Assembly: GCF_946885885.1 (NCBI RefSeq)
Contig: NZ_CAMPHN010000021.1
Location: 1-44,584 of the forward strand
Origin: an uncultured Pseudomonas sp.
GTDB lineage: Bacteria; Pseudomonadota; Gammaproteobacteria; Pseudomonadales; Pseudomonadaceae
DNA: 44,584 nucleotides
Direction: 5' to 3'
Shown here in pieces: positions 37,994-44,584 of this stretch. The stretch's first letter is position 1. Every line of letters begins with the position of its first letter. The position numbers were made by a program, and so were the translations under genes. The notes under the pieces were generated by a model. The model saw only the letters and a program-made list of their open reading frames with translations, searched no databases and was not told where the DNA came from.

Positions 37994-38521
37994 TCAGGGC
38001 CTGATTTCTATCAGCGTCCCGTCCGCGACCAGGCTCCAGACCTCACGCATATCGATATTTCGCATGGCGATGCAGCCTTCGGTCCAATCAAGGGTATGAA
38101 AAAACCACTCGGGATATTCCTCATCCAGGGGCGTGCCGTGAATCATGATCATGCTCCCAGGTTTCAACCCTTTGTTGCGGGCATTGGCCTGATCGCGGGC
38201 GTTGGGGTAGGAGATATGCAGCGATAGCTGGTATTTCTCGCTGGCCTTGCGCCAATCGATCCAATAGAAGCCTTCCGGGGTGCGCAGGTCGCCCTCGTTC
38301 TGCTTGGCGCCGACCGGTTGCTTGCCCAGGGAAATACGATAGGACTTGAGGGGTTCGCCGCGGCTCATCAGGTGCAGTTTGCGTTCGGATTTGACCACCA
38401 GCACCTTGTCTATCTGCTTGCCGTGCGGCGCCGTGGCGGCCGTGGCGTGAGCGCTGAAGGCAAAGGCAAGGCAGCATAAGGCGCAAAGCAGGGCGAAAAA
38501 CCAGCGCATCGTCATTCTCAT
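37994..38521 (-). CDS. YkuD-type L,D-transpeptidase
   Basis: 175 residues. An N-terminal signal peptide (FFALLCALCCLAFAFSAHA) is followed by the YkuD domain. The catalytic pair is visible as H128 (MIHGTP) and C150 (DWTEGCIAMRN). Enzymes of the family form 3-3 cross-links or attach proteins to peptidoglycan; the short size and lack of extra domains do not tell which. Start: the ATG at 38521 overlaps the Nudix stop (ATGA), so the two are coupled; an internal ATG at 38509 is possible. Confidence 0.9.
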   Translation of the reverse strand: MRMTMRWFFALLCALCCLAFAFSAHATAATAPHGKQIDKVLVVKSERKLHLMSRGEPLKSYRISLGKQPVGAKQNEGDLRTPEGFYWIDWRKASEKYQLSLHISYPNARDQANARNKGLKPGSMIMIHGTPLDEEYPEWFFHTLDWTEGCIAMRNIDMREVWSLVADGTLIEIRP

Positions 38522-39081
38522 CGATCAAAAGTGTTCTTGTAATGCGCGCGCAAGGCTTCCAGCGGTTCGTTGCGCACCGGGTAGTCGTGCTGCAGGCGGT
38601 CGGCGAAGAAGCATTCTAAGGTGCGGCCGATGGTTGGGAAAGCCAGCTCCGACCAGGGTATCTCGGATTCATGGAACAGCTGCACTTCCAGGCTCTCTTC
38701 GCCTACGGCGAATTGCAAATCGACCAGCTCGGCGCGGAAGAACATGTACACCTGGTTGATATGCGGCAGGTCGAACAAGGTATAGAGGCGCAGGTCGCGT
38801 ACCCGCGCGCAGGCTTCCTCCTCGGTCTCGCGAGCGGCGGCCTGTTCCAGGGTTTCGCCGTTCTCCATAAAGCCGGCCGGTAGCGTCCAGTAGCCGCGTC
38901 TGGGTTCGATGGCGCGGCGGCACAGCAGCACCTGTTCGCCCCAGATCGGCAGGCAACCGGCGACTATTCGTGGGTTCTGGTAGTGGATGGTGTGGCAATG
39001 CCCGCAGACATGCCGCAAGCGGTTATCGCCCTGGGGGATGGCTTGGCTGACGGGGCTGCCGCATTGGCTACAGAACTTCAT
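38518..39081 (-). CDS. Nudix hydrolase with an N-terminal zinc ribbon
   Basis: 187 residues. C4, C7, C26 and C29 (CSQC, CGHC) form a zinc ribbon, followed by a Nudix domain with G70, E76, R84, E85, E88 and E89 in the expected spacing. The box glycine near its end is replaced by C91 (EEACA). Zinc-ribbon Nudix proteins often act on NADH-like or FAD-like substrates, but the substrate is not determined here. It is the first gene of a two-gene unit with the L,D-transpeptidase. Confidence 0.88.
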   Translation of the reverse strand: MKFCSQCGSPVSQAIPQGDNRLRHVCGHCHTIHYQNPRIVAGCLPIWGEQVLLCRRAIEPRRGYWTLPAGFMENGETLEQAAARETEEEACARVRDLRLYTLFDLPHINQVYMFFRAELVDLQFAVGEESLEVQLFHESEIPWSELAFPTIGRTLECFFADRLQHDYPVRNEPLEALRAHYKNTFDR

Positions 39082-39245
39082 AACGGGGTCTCTCGATTCA
39101 CGGCTTTATCTTGGCTCGGCTATGGCTTTGCCGGCAAGCGGCTCGCGCGTCGGAAACGAGCGCTCGGCGGGCGTCTTTGCCCGTGTGGGGGCTTGGGCCA
39201 TGCGCTGCTTTCGTGCAATCATCGGTCCTAGAATAAAGACCGAGA

Positions 39246-39863
39246 ATGCCCATGCTGGACGATCTACTCCATCGCATACGTGGCTATAGCCCGCACCTTC
39301 TGCATGCCGACTGCGCCTACCCCGAGGCGGCAGTATTGGTGCCGATTACCCGCAGCGACGAACCCGAAGTGGTGCTGACCTTGCGCGCCAGCGGTCTGTC
39401 GACCCATGGCGGCGAGGTGGCTTTCCCGGGTGGGCGACGCGACCCGGAAGATCTCGACCTGATCCGCACCGCATTGCGCGAGGCCGAGGAGGAAATCGGC
39501 TTGCCGCCTGGTCTGGTCGAAGTGGTGGGGCCGCTGAGTACGCTGATCTCGCTGCATGGTATCCAGGTCACACCCTATGTCGGGCTGGTGCCCGATTTCG
39601 TCGATTACCGGGCCAACGATGGCGAGATCGCCGCGGTGTTTGCCGTGCCGTTGGCGTTCTTCCGCGAAGACCCGCGGGAAACCACCCATCGCATCGATTA
39701 CTTCGGGCGCAGTTGGTACGTGCCCAGTTACCGTTATGGCGAATACAAAATCTGGGGTTTGACGGCGATAATGCTGGTCGAGTTGGTCAACCTGGTTTAC
39801 GACGCCGGTATCGATTTGCATCGGCCTCCGGCGCATTTCAAGCAACCCAGCGAAAACGTCTGA
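39246..39863 (+). CDS. NudL-like Nudix hydrolase (probable CoA pyrophosphatase)
   Basis: 205 residues. The motif VVLTLRASGLSTHGGEVAFP is the UPF0035 signature of the NudL/CoA-pyrophosphatase branch, with the Nudix box ending TALREAEEEIGL. These enzymes split CoA to phosphopantetheine and 3',5'-ADP. The gene is divergent from the other Nudix gene, with a 164-base spacer that has TAGAAT at 39229-39234 as a weak -10. ATG at 39246; a second in-frame ATG follows two codons later. Confidence 0.88.
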   Translation: MPMLDDLLHRIRGYSPHLLHADCAYPEAAVLVPITRSDEPEVVLTLRASGLSTHGGEVAFPGGRRDPEDLDLIRTALREAEEEIGLPPGLVEVVGPLSTLISLHGIQVTPYVGLVPDFVDYRANDGEIAAVFAVPLAFFREDPRETTHRIDYFGRSWYVPSYRYGEYKIWGLTAIMLVELVNLVYDAGIDLHRPPAHFKQPSENV

Positions 39864-39884
39864 TCTGCGAGCGAGGAGTACCGA

Positions 39885-40409
39885 ATGAAATATCGCTTGG
39901 GGCAATCCCATGTCGAGGCGCATCCCGATAGTTGGGTCGCACCCAATGCCACGCTGGTCGGCAAGGTTAAGCTCGAGCCGGGCGCCAGCGTCTGGTTCAA
40001 CGCCGTGCTGCGCGGCGACAACGAGTTGATCCATATCGGCGAAAACAGCAACGTGCAGGACGGCACCGTCATGCACACCGATATGGGCTTTCCGTTGACT
40101 ATCGGCAAGGGCGTGACCATCGGCCATAACGCCATGCTGCATGGCTGCACGGTAGGCGATTACAGCCTGATCGGGATCAACGCGGTGGTGCTCAACGGCG
40201 CCAAGATCGGCAAGTACTGCATCATCGGCGCCAACAGTCTGATCGGCGAGGGCAAGGAAATTCCCGATGGTTCCCTGGTCATGGGCTCGCCCGGCAAGGT
40301 GGTGCGCGAGCTCAACGAACAGCAGATGAAAATGCTCGAAGCCGGTGCCGCGCACTATGTGCACAACGCCCAGCGCTATGCCCGCGAGTTGGCGGAGCAG
40401 GACGAGTGA
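39885..40409 (+). CDS. Gamma-class carbonic anhydrase-like protein
   Basis: 174 residues of left-handed beta-helix hexapeptide repeats. The zinc-binding histidines are visible as H64 (MHTD), H81 and H86 (GHNAMLHG). It resembles E. coli YrdA. Carbonic anhydrase activity in this subfamily is often low, so the true role may differ. ATG at 39885 is preceded by GCGAGGAG. Its stop overlaps the next gene's start. Confidence 0.9.
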   Translation: MKYRLGQSHVEAHPDSWVAPNATLVGKVKLEPGASVWFNAVLRGDNELIHIGENSNVQDGTVMHTDMGFPLTIGKGVTIGHNAMLHGCTVGDYSLIGINAVVLNGAKIGKYCIIGANSLIGEGKEIPDGSLVMGSPGKVVRELNEQQMKMLEAGAAHYVHNAQRYARELAEQDE

Positions 40410-40597
40410 GCGAGCAGGAGCGCCCGGTCGCCTCGCCCTGTGTGCATGTCTGTGCATTGGACGACGAGGATATCTGTATCGGCTGCCAGCGCAGCGCGGC
40501 GGAGATCACCCGTTGGAGTCGTATGGACAACGCCGAGCGTCGCCAGGTGCTGCGCCTCTGTCATGCGCGGGCCGAGGCCAAAGGCGTGTTGCTGTAA
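40406..40597 (+). CDS. DUF1289 small cysteine-rich protein
   Basis: 63 residues. It has the DUF1289 pattern: C12 and C16 (SPCVHVC), C24-x-x-W/G-like IGCQRS with C27, then EITRWSRM. The function is unknown; a metal-binding role is plausible from the cysteines. The GTG start at 40406 overlaps the stop of the carbonic anhydrase gene, so the two are translationally coupled. Confidence 0.85.
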   Translation: MSEQERPVASPCVHVCALDDEDICIGCQRSAAEITRWSRMDNAERRQVLRLCHARAEAKGVLL

Positions 40598-40639
40598 GCC
40601 TTTCCATTCTTTAAATCCCCCTGTACTCGAGGAATACCT

Positions 40640-41821
40640 ATGTCCCGTATCGGAACCCCTTTGTCGCCGAGCGCGACCCGCGTGTTGTTGTGTGGCTCCG
40701 GCGAGCTGGGCAAGGAGTTGGTGATCGAGTTGCAGCGTCTCGGCGTCGAAGTGATCGCCGTCGATCGTTATGCCAATGCCCCGGCCATGCAGGTGGCGCA
40801 TCGCAGCCATGTGCTCGATATGCTCGACGGTGCGGCGTTGCGCGCGGTGATCGAACAGGAGCAGCCGCATTACATAGTGCCGGAGATCGAGGCCATCGCC
40901 ACCGCCACTCTGGTCGAGCTGGAGCGCGAAGGTTTTACCGTGATTCCCAGCGCGCGGGCCGCGCAACTGACCATGAACCGCGAGGGCATTCGTCGTCTGG
41001 CGGCCGAAGAATTGGGATTGCCGACCTCGCCCTACCGCTTCGCCGACTCTTTCGAGGCATGCCGTGCAGCTGTCGAGGAAATCGGTTTTCCCTGCCTGAT
41101 CAAGCCGATCATGAGTTCTTCCGGCAAGGGCCAGTCGCTACTCAAGAGTGCCGACGACCTGCAAGCCGCCTGGGACTACGCCCAGGCCGGTGGGCGCGCC
41201 GGCAAGGGGCGGGTGATAGTCGAGGGCTTCGTCGACTTCGATTACGAAATCGCCCTGCTTACCGTGCGCCATGCCGGCGGCACCAGCTTCTGTGCGCCTG
41301 TCGGGCACCGCCAGGTCAAGGGCGACTATCAGGAGTCCTGGCAACCGCAGCCGATGAGCGCCAAAGCGCGCGAGGAGGCCGAACGCATTGCGTTGGCGGT
41401 CACGGGGGCATTGGGCGGGCGCGGGCTGTTCGGCGTCGAGCTGTTCGTCAAAGGCGATCAAGTGTGGTTCTGCGAGATTTCGCCACGCCCCCACGATACC
41501 GGTCTGGTCACCCTGATTTCCCAGGACCTGTCCGAGTTCGCCCTGCATGCGCGGGCGATTCTCGGCTTGCCGATCCCGGCTATCCGCCAGTTCGGGCCTT
41601 CGGCTTCCGCGGTGGTGCTGGTCGAGGGGCGCTCGCAACAGGTCGCCTTCGGTAATCTGGTCGCGGCGCTGGCCGAGCCGGATACTGCTTTGCGTCTGTT
41701 CGGCAAGCCCGAGGTCAGCGGCCAGCGGCGCATGGGCGTGGCCCTTGCGCGCGACGAGTCACTGACGGCGGCGCGCGCCAAAGCGACTCGTGCGGCGCAG
41801 GCGGTGGTTATCGAGTTATAA
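40640..41821 (+). CDS. purT: PurT, formate-dependent GAR transformylase
   Basis: 393 residues, ATP-grasp enzyme. It makes formyl-GAR from GAR, formate and ATP, the folate-independent alternative to PurN. The N-terminal [20 protein letters not shown] and the motifs [22 protein letters not shown] and [14 protein letters not shown] are diagnostic. ATG at 40640 follows GAGGAA. With purL, guaB and guaA, four purine genes lie in this window. Confidence 0.95.
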   Translation: MSRIGTPLSPSATRVLLCGSGELGKELVIELQRLGVEVIAVDRYANAPAMQVAHRSHVLDMLDGAALRAVIEQEQPHYIVPEIEAIATATLVELEREGFTVIPSARAAQLTMNREGIRRLAAEELGLPTSPYRFADSFEACRAAVEEIGFPCLIKPIMSSSGKGQSLLKSADDLQAAWDYAQAGGRAGKGRVIVEGFVDFDYEIALLTVRHAGGTSFCAPVGHRQVKGDYQESWQPQPMSAKAREEAERIALAVTGALGGRGLFGVELFVKGDQVWFCEISPRPHDTGLVTLISQDLSEFALHARAILGLPIPAIRQFGPSASAVVLVEGRSQQVAFGNLVAALAEPDTALRLFGKPEVSGQRRMGVALARDESLTAARAKATRAAQAVVIEL

Positions 41822-41824
41822 GTC

Positions 41825-42568
41825 GTGAGCCGCTGGCGCGGGGGTGTTTGGTGGCTGACGCTCTGTCTGCTGCTGCCGGTATTGCTGCCGCTGGCGTTGC
41901 ATACCCGTCGGCATGCGTTGCGTTTGCCCGCGGCGGCCGGCGCGCAGCGTGGCCTGGCGGGCGCCGACTGGCCCGGCGAGCCTCTGCGCTTGCTGGTGCT
42001 GGGGGAATCCACGGTCGCTGGTGTCGGCGTCGAGACTCAGGAGCAGGGGTTGGTCGGTCAGTTGGCTGTAGCCTTGGCGAGACGCCAGCGGCGACCGGTG
42101 GCTTGGCGTGCCTGCGGCGAAAACGGCATCACCGCGACGCAAGCGTATGAGCGCCTGATCGCGCAAGTGGCGGACGAAAAGGCTGATCTGGTGCTGTTGG
42201 TGTTCGGCGTCAACGATACCACGGGGCTCAGTTCGCTTCGCCGCTGGCAGGGTGCACTGCGCAGCCTGGCCGCGCGTTTCTCGGCTGGCGGCGCGCGCGT
42301 CGCGTTCAGCGCAGTGGCGCCGATGCAGCATTTCAGCGCCTTGCCTTGGTTGTTGCGTTCGATGTTGGGCGCACGCGCCGCTATGCTCGATACGGCCTTG
42401 CGCCAAGTTGCAGCGGATTCGGCGGCTGAATATTGCTCGTTGCAACTGCGGTTTTCCGCCGAATATCTGGCGTCCGATGGCTACCATCCTTCGCGCGAGG
42501 GTTACCGGGTCTGGGCCGAGGGGCTTGCCGAAACGCTTATTCCGCCTCCACCTTCGATTCCGGCGTAG
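41825..42568 (+). CDS. Membrane-anchored or secreted SGNH/GDSL hydrolase
   Basis: 247 residues. An N-terminal hydrophobic segment (about 8-25) may be a signal anchor. SGNH blocks are visible: GES (60-62, in VLGESTVAGVG) for block I, FGVNDTT for block III, and SDGYHPS for the Asp-His of block V. Family members are esterases or acetylhydrolases; the substrate is unknown. GTG start at 41825, 3 bases after purT. Its end overlaps the convergent CorB-like gene by 32 bases. Confidence 0.87.
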   Translation: MSRWRGGVWWLTLCLLLPVLLPLALHTRRHALRLPAAAGAQRGLAGADWPGEPLRLLVLGESTVAGVGVETQEQGLVGQLAVALARRQRRPVAWRACGENGITATQAYERLIAQVADEKADLVLLVFGVNDTTGLSSLRRWQGALRSLAARFSAGGARVAFSAVAPMQHFSALPWLLRSMLGARAAMLDTALRQVAADSAAEYCSLQLRFSAEYLASDGYHPSREGYRVWAEGLAETLIPPPPSIPA

Positions 42569-43823
42569 TGCTGGTTTGCCAGGCCCTGACGCTTTTCACG
42601 CGGTTTTCCGAGGATTGCAGGATTTCCAGGCGATAAGGTCCGATCGCCAGGCACACGGCGCTATCAGGAATGCTTTCCAGTACCTCGGTGATCAGGCCGT
42701 TTAGGGTTTTCGGGCCGTCGCAGGGTAAGTGCCAATCCAGCGCCTTGTTCACCTCGCGAATATAGGCGGCGCCATCGATCACCTGGGTGCCGTCTTCCTG
42801 CGGATGGATATCCGGGCTGCGTAGCGCGCTTTGGTTGCTGAAATCGCCGACGATCTCTTCGAGAATATCTTCCAGGGTGACGATACCGATCACATCGCCG
42901 TATTCGTCGACGACGATGCCGATACGGCGTTTCTCTTTCTGGAAATTGATCAACTGCGTGGACAGTGGCGTGCTTTCGGGCACGAAGTAGGGGTCGTTGC
43001 ACGCAGCGAGCAGGGCGTCCTTGGTCAGTTGGTTGTTGTTCATCAGGCGGGCGATCTGGCGCATGTGCACGATGCCTTCGACCTGATTGATGTCGTGCCG
43101 GAATAGCGGCAGGCGTGTATGGGTGGTGGTGGTCAGTTGGCTGATGATCGTCTCGATATCGTCTTCCAGGTCGATGCCGGTCACCTCGTTGCGCGGAATC
43201 ATGATGTCGTTGACCGTCACCCGCTCCAGGTCGAGGATGCCCAGCAGCATGCTCTGGCGGTTTTTCGGCAATTCATGTCCGGACTCGCGCACCACGCTGC
43301 GCAATTCTTCGGTGGTCAGACTGTCGCTATGTTTGCTGGCCGGGTCGATGCCGAGCAGTCTGAGCAGGCCGTTGCTGATCCAGCCGAGCATGATCACCAG
43401 CGGGTAGAAAAGCTTTTGCAGGAGCAGCAGCGGCAGGCTGAACGGGTAGGCCACTCTATCCGGGTGCAGGGCGGCCAGGGTTTTCGGCGTGATCTCGCCG
43501 AAAATCAGCAGTGCCAGGGTCAGGCCGATGGTGGCGATGGCGATGCCGGCTTCGCCCCATAGCTTGATCGCCAGCACCGTGGCGATAGAGGAGGCGAGGA
43601 TATTGACGAAGTTATTACCGATCAGGATGGTGCCGAGCAGGCGATCCGGGCGGCTGAGCAGGTCGCTGACGCGCTTGGCGCCGCGATGTCCTTCCTTGGC
43701 CAGGTGGCGCAGGCGGTAACGGTTGAGGCTGAGAATGCCGGTCTCGGAACTGGAGAAAAACGCCGAGCAGGCCAATAGAAAAATCAACAGCCCGAGCAGA
43801 AAACCTGGGTGTACGTTGTCCAC
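42537..43823 (-). CDS. CorB/CNNM-family membrane protein (DUF21-CBS-CorC)
   Basis: 428 residues. The N-terminal DUF21/CNNM domain has several transmembrane helices (LLGLLIFLLACSAFFSSSETG, ILASSIATVLAI, ATIGLTLALLIFGEITPK). A CBS pair follows at about residues 205-330 (MIPRNEVTGID, VVDEYGDVIGIVTLEDILEEIVG), then a CorC_HlyC domain. The family takes part in Mg2+/Co2+ efflux or resistance; older names are hemolysin-like. It resembles E. coli YfjD/CorB. Confidence 0.9.
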   Translation of the reverse strand: MDNVHPGFLLGLLIFLLACSAFFSSSETGILSLNRYRLRHLAKEGHRGAKRVSDLLSRPDRLLGTILIGNNFVNILASSIATVLAIKLWGEAGIAIATIGLTLALLIFGEITPKTLAALHPDRVAYPFSLPLLLLQKLFYPLVIMLGWISNGLLRLLGIDPASKHSDSLTTEELRSVVRESGHELPKNRQSMLLGILDLERVTVNDIMIPRNEVTGIDLEDDIETIISQLTTTTHTRLPLFRHDINQVEGIVHMRQIARLMNNNQLTKDALLAACNDPYFVPESTPLSTQLINFQKEKRRIGIVVDEYGDVIGIVTLEDILEEIVGDFSNQSALRSPDIHPQEDGTQVIDGAAYIREVNKALDWHLPCDGPKTLNGLITEVLESIPDSAVCLAIGPYRLEILQSSENRVKSVRAWQTSTTPESKVEAE

Positions 43824-43833
43824 GGCAGATGAC

Positions 43834-44584
43834 CTAGATGTGCAGAATGAATTCGCGGACCAGCTTGCTGCCGAAGTAGGCCAGCATCAGCAGGCAGAAA
43901 CCCGCCAGGGTCAAGCGAATGGCCTTGTGTCCGCGCCAGCCGAGTTGGTGGCGGCCCCAGAGCAGTACGGCAAAGACTATCCAGGCGAAGCAGGACAGAA
44001 TGGTTTTGTGCGCCAGGTGTTGGGCGAACAGGTTGTCGATATAGAGCGCGCCGGACAACAGCGACAGCGACAGCAGCAACCAGCCGGCCCAGAGGAAGCC
44101 GAACAGCAGGCTTTCCATGGTCTGTAGCGGCGGGAAGTTCTTGATCAGCCCGGACGGGTGCTTGTGCTTGAGCTGATGATCCTGCAGCAGCAATAGCAGC
44201 GATTGCAGCACGGCGATGGTGAGCATGCCGTAGGCGATGATCGATAGCAGGATGTGCACGCGAATGCCCGGCTGTTCGGTGATCGGCTGAATGGTCCCGC
44301 TGGGCATGAGCTGTGCGAGCAGCACGGTCAGGCAGCCGAGGGGAAACAGCAGCATCAGCAGGTTTTCCACCGGGATGCGCGCGCACGCCAGCAACGTCAG
44401 CAGGATCACCGCGAAGGCGATCAGGCTAGAGGCGTTGAAGAAGTCGAGGGTCAGCCCCGCGTCGCTGTGCATCTGCATGAACAGGCTGCCGCCGTGAAAC
44501 AACAGGGCGAGCACGCCAAGCAGCGCCAACAGGCGTTTGTCGGGTGTGCTGCGCTGGCTAAGGCGCAGACCTTGGTAGATGGCG
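43834..44584 (-). CDS. CcsA/YpjD-like cytochrome c assembly membrane protein (5' end outside window)
   Basis: At least 249 codons are in frame up to the window edge, where the frame continues (AIYQGLRLSQRS), so the true start lies outside. It is a polytopic membrane protein (for example LLGVLALLFHGGSLF, HILLSIIAYGMLTIAVLQSLLLLL, LLFGFLWAGWLLLSLSLLSGALY, TILSCFAWIVFAVLLWGRH) of the CcmC/CcsA superfamily, YpjD type. Family members handle haem or help inner-membrane assembly; this branch's function is not established. In pseudomonads it lies next to ffh, and the gap to the CorB-like gene is only 10 bases, so both are probably in one operon. Confidence 0.85.
   Translation of the reverse strand, partial: AIYQGLRLSQRSTPDKRLLALLGVLALLFHGGSLFMQMHSDAGLTLDFFNASSLIAFAVILLTLLACARIPVENLLMLLFPLGCLTVLLAQLMPSGTIQPITEQPGIRVHILLSIIAYGMLTIAVLQSLLLLLQDHQLKHKHPSGLIKNFPPLQTMESLLFGFLWAGWLLLSLSLLSGALYIDNLFAQHLAHKTILSCFAWIVFAVLLWGRHQLGWRGHKAIRLTLAGFCLLMLAYFGSKLVREFILHI

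Overview
The window is a chromosomal segment of a GC-rich gammaproteobacterium, almost certainly a Pseudomonas or close relative. The gene order is the pseudomonad one: isc tail, ndk, rlmN, pilF, rodZ, ispG, hisS, yfgM, bamB, der; then leuA ... M23 peptidase, xseA, guaB, guaA; then tadA, mltF, purL ... purT; then the corB-like and cytochrome-c-assembly-like genes. PilF, a CumA-type multicopper oxidase, the long form of LeuA and the abundant intergenic palindromes fit the same assignment. No rRNA, tRNA, CRISPR array, transposase or prophage was found.

Layout. 1-3089: end of iscA, then hscB-hscA-fdx-iscX (iron-sulfur cluster assembly). 3185-12404: ndk, rlmN, pilF, rodZ, ispG, hisS, yfgM, bamB and der, all on the plus strand and mostly tightly packed. 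12555-14485: a methionine/glutamine-type aminotransferase overlapping an omega-amidase, a recognisable 2-oxo-acid repair and methionine-salvage pair. 14603-22085, minus strand: leuA with an upstream leucine-rich leader peptide, a flagellin carrying an internal metallopeptidase domain (flagellinolysin), a decayed 3' fragment of an M23 peptidase gene, an MscS-family channel, the intact M23 peptidase and xseA. 22216-31323, plus strand: a zinc-ribbon protein of unknown function, guaB, guaA, a stand-alone alpha-glucan phosphorylase, cumA and tadA. 31502-32962, minus: mltF. 33314-37910: purL and a small NIF3/YqfO-like protein. 37994-39081, minus: an L,D-transpeptidase coupled to a zinc-ribbon Nudix hydrolase. 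39246-42568, plus: a NudL-like Nudix hydrolase, gamma-carbonic anhydrase, a DUF1289 protein, purT and an SGNH hydrolase. 42537-44584, minus: a CorB/CNNM-like protein and the 5'-truncated CcsA-like membrane protein.

Most of the segment is housekeeping: Fe-S biogenesis, purine synthesis (guaB, guaA, purL, purT), isoprenoid, leucine, tRNA/rRNA modification and envelope assembly. The accessory part is 16.5-19.8 kb. There a secreted, probably filament-incorporated protease gene with its own FliA (sigma-28)-like promoter lies far from any flagellar cluster, next to a channel gene flanked by a partial duplication of the neighbouring peptidase gene. A second probable insertion is the glucan phosphorylase at 26.6-29.1 kb.

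The best candidates for a closer look are the flagellinolysin and its promoter, the leuA leader peptide followed by a C-rich, G-poor RNA stretch (possible Rho-dependent attenuation), the mutually exclusive hairpins before tadA, and the long structured leader of purL. All functional statements rest on recognised motifs and remembered family sequences; no database search was run.
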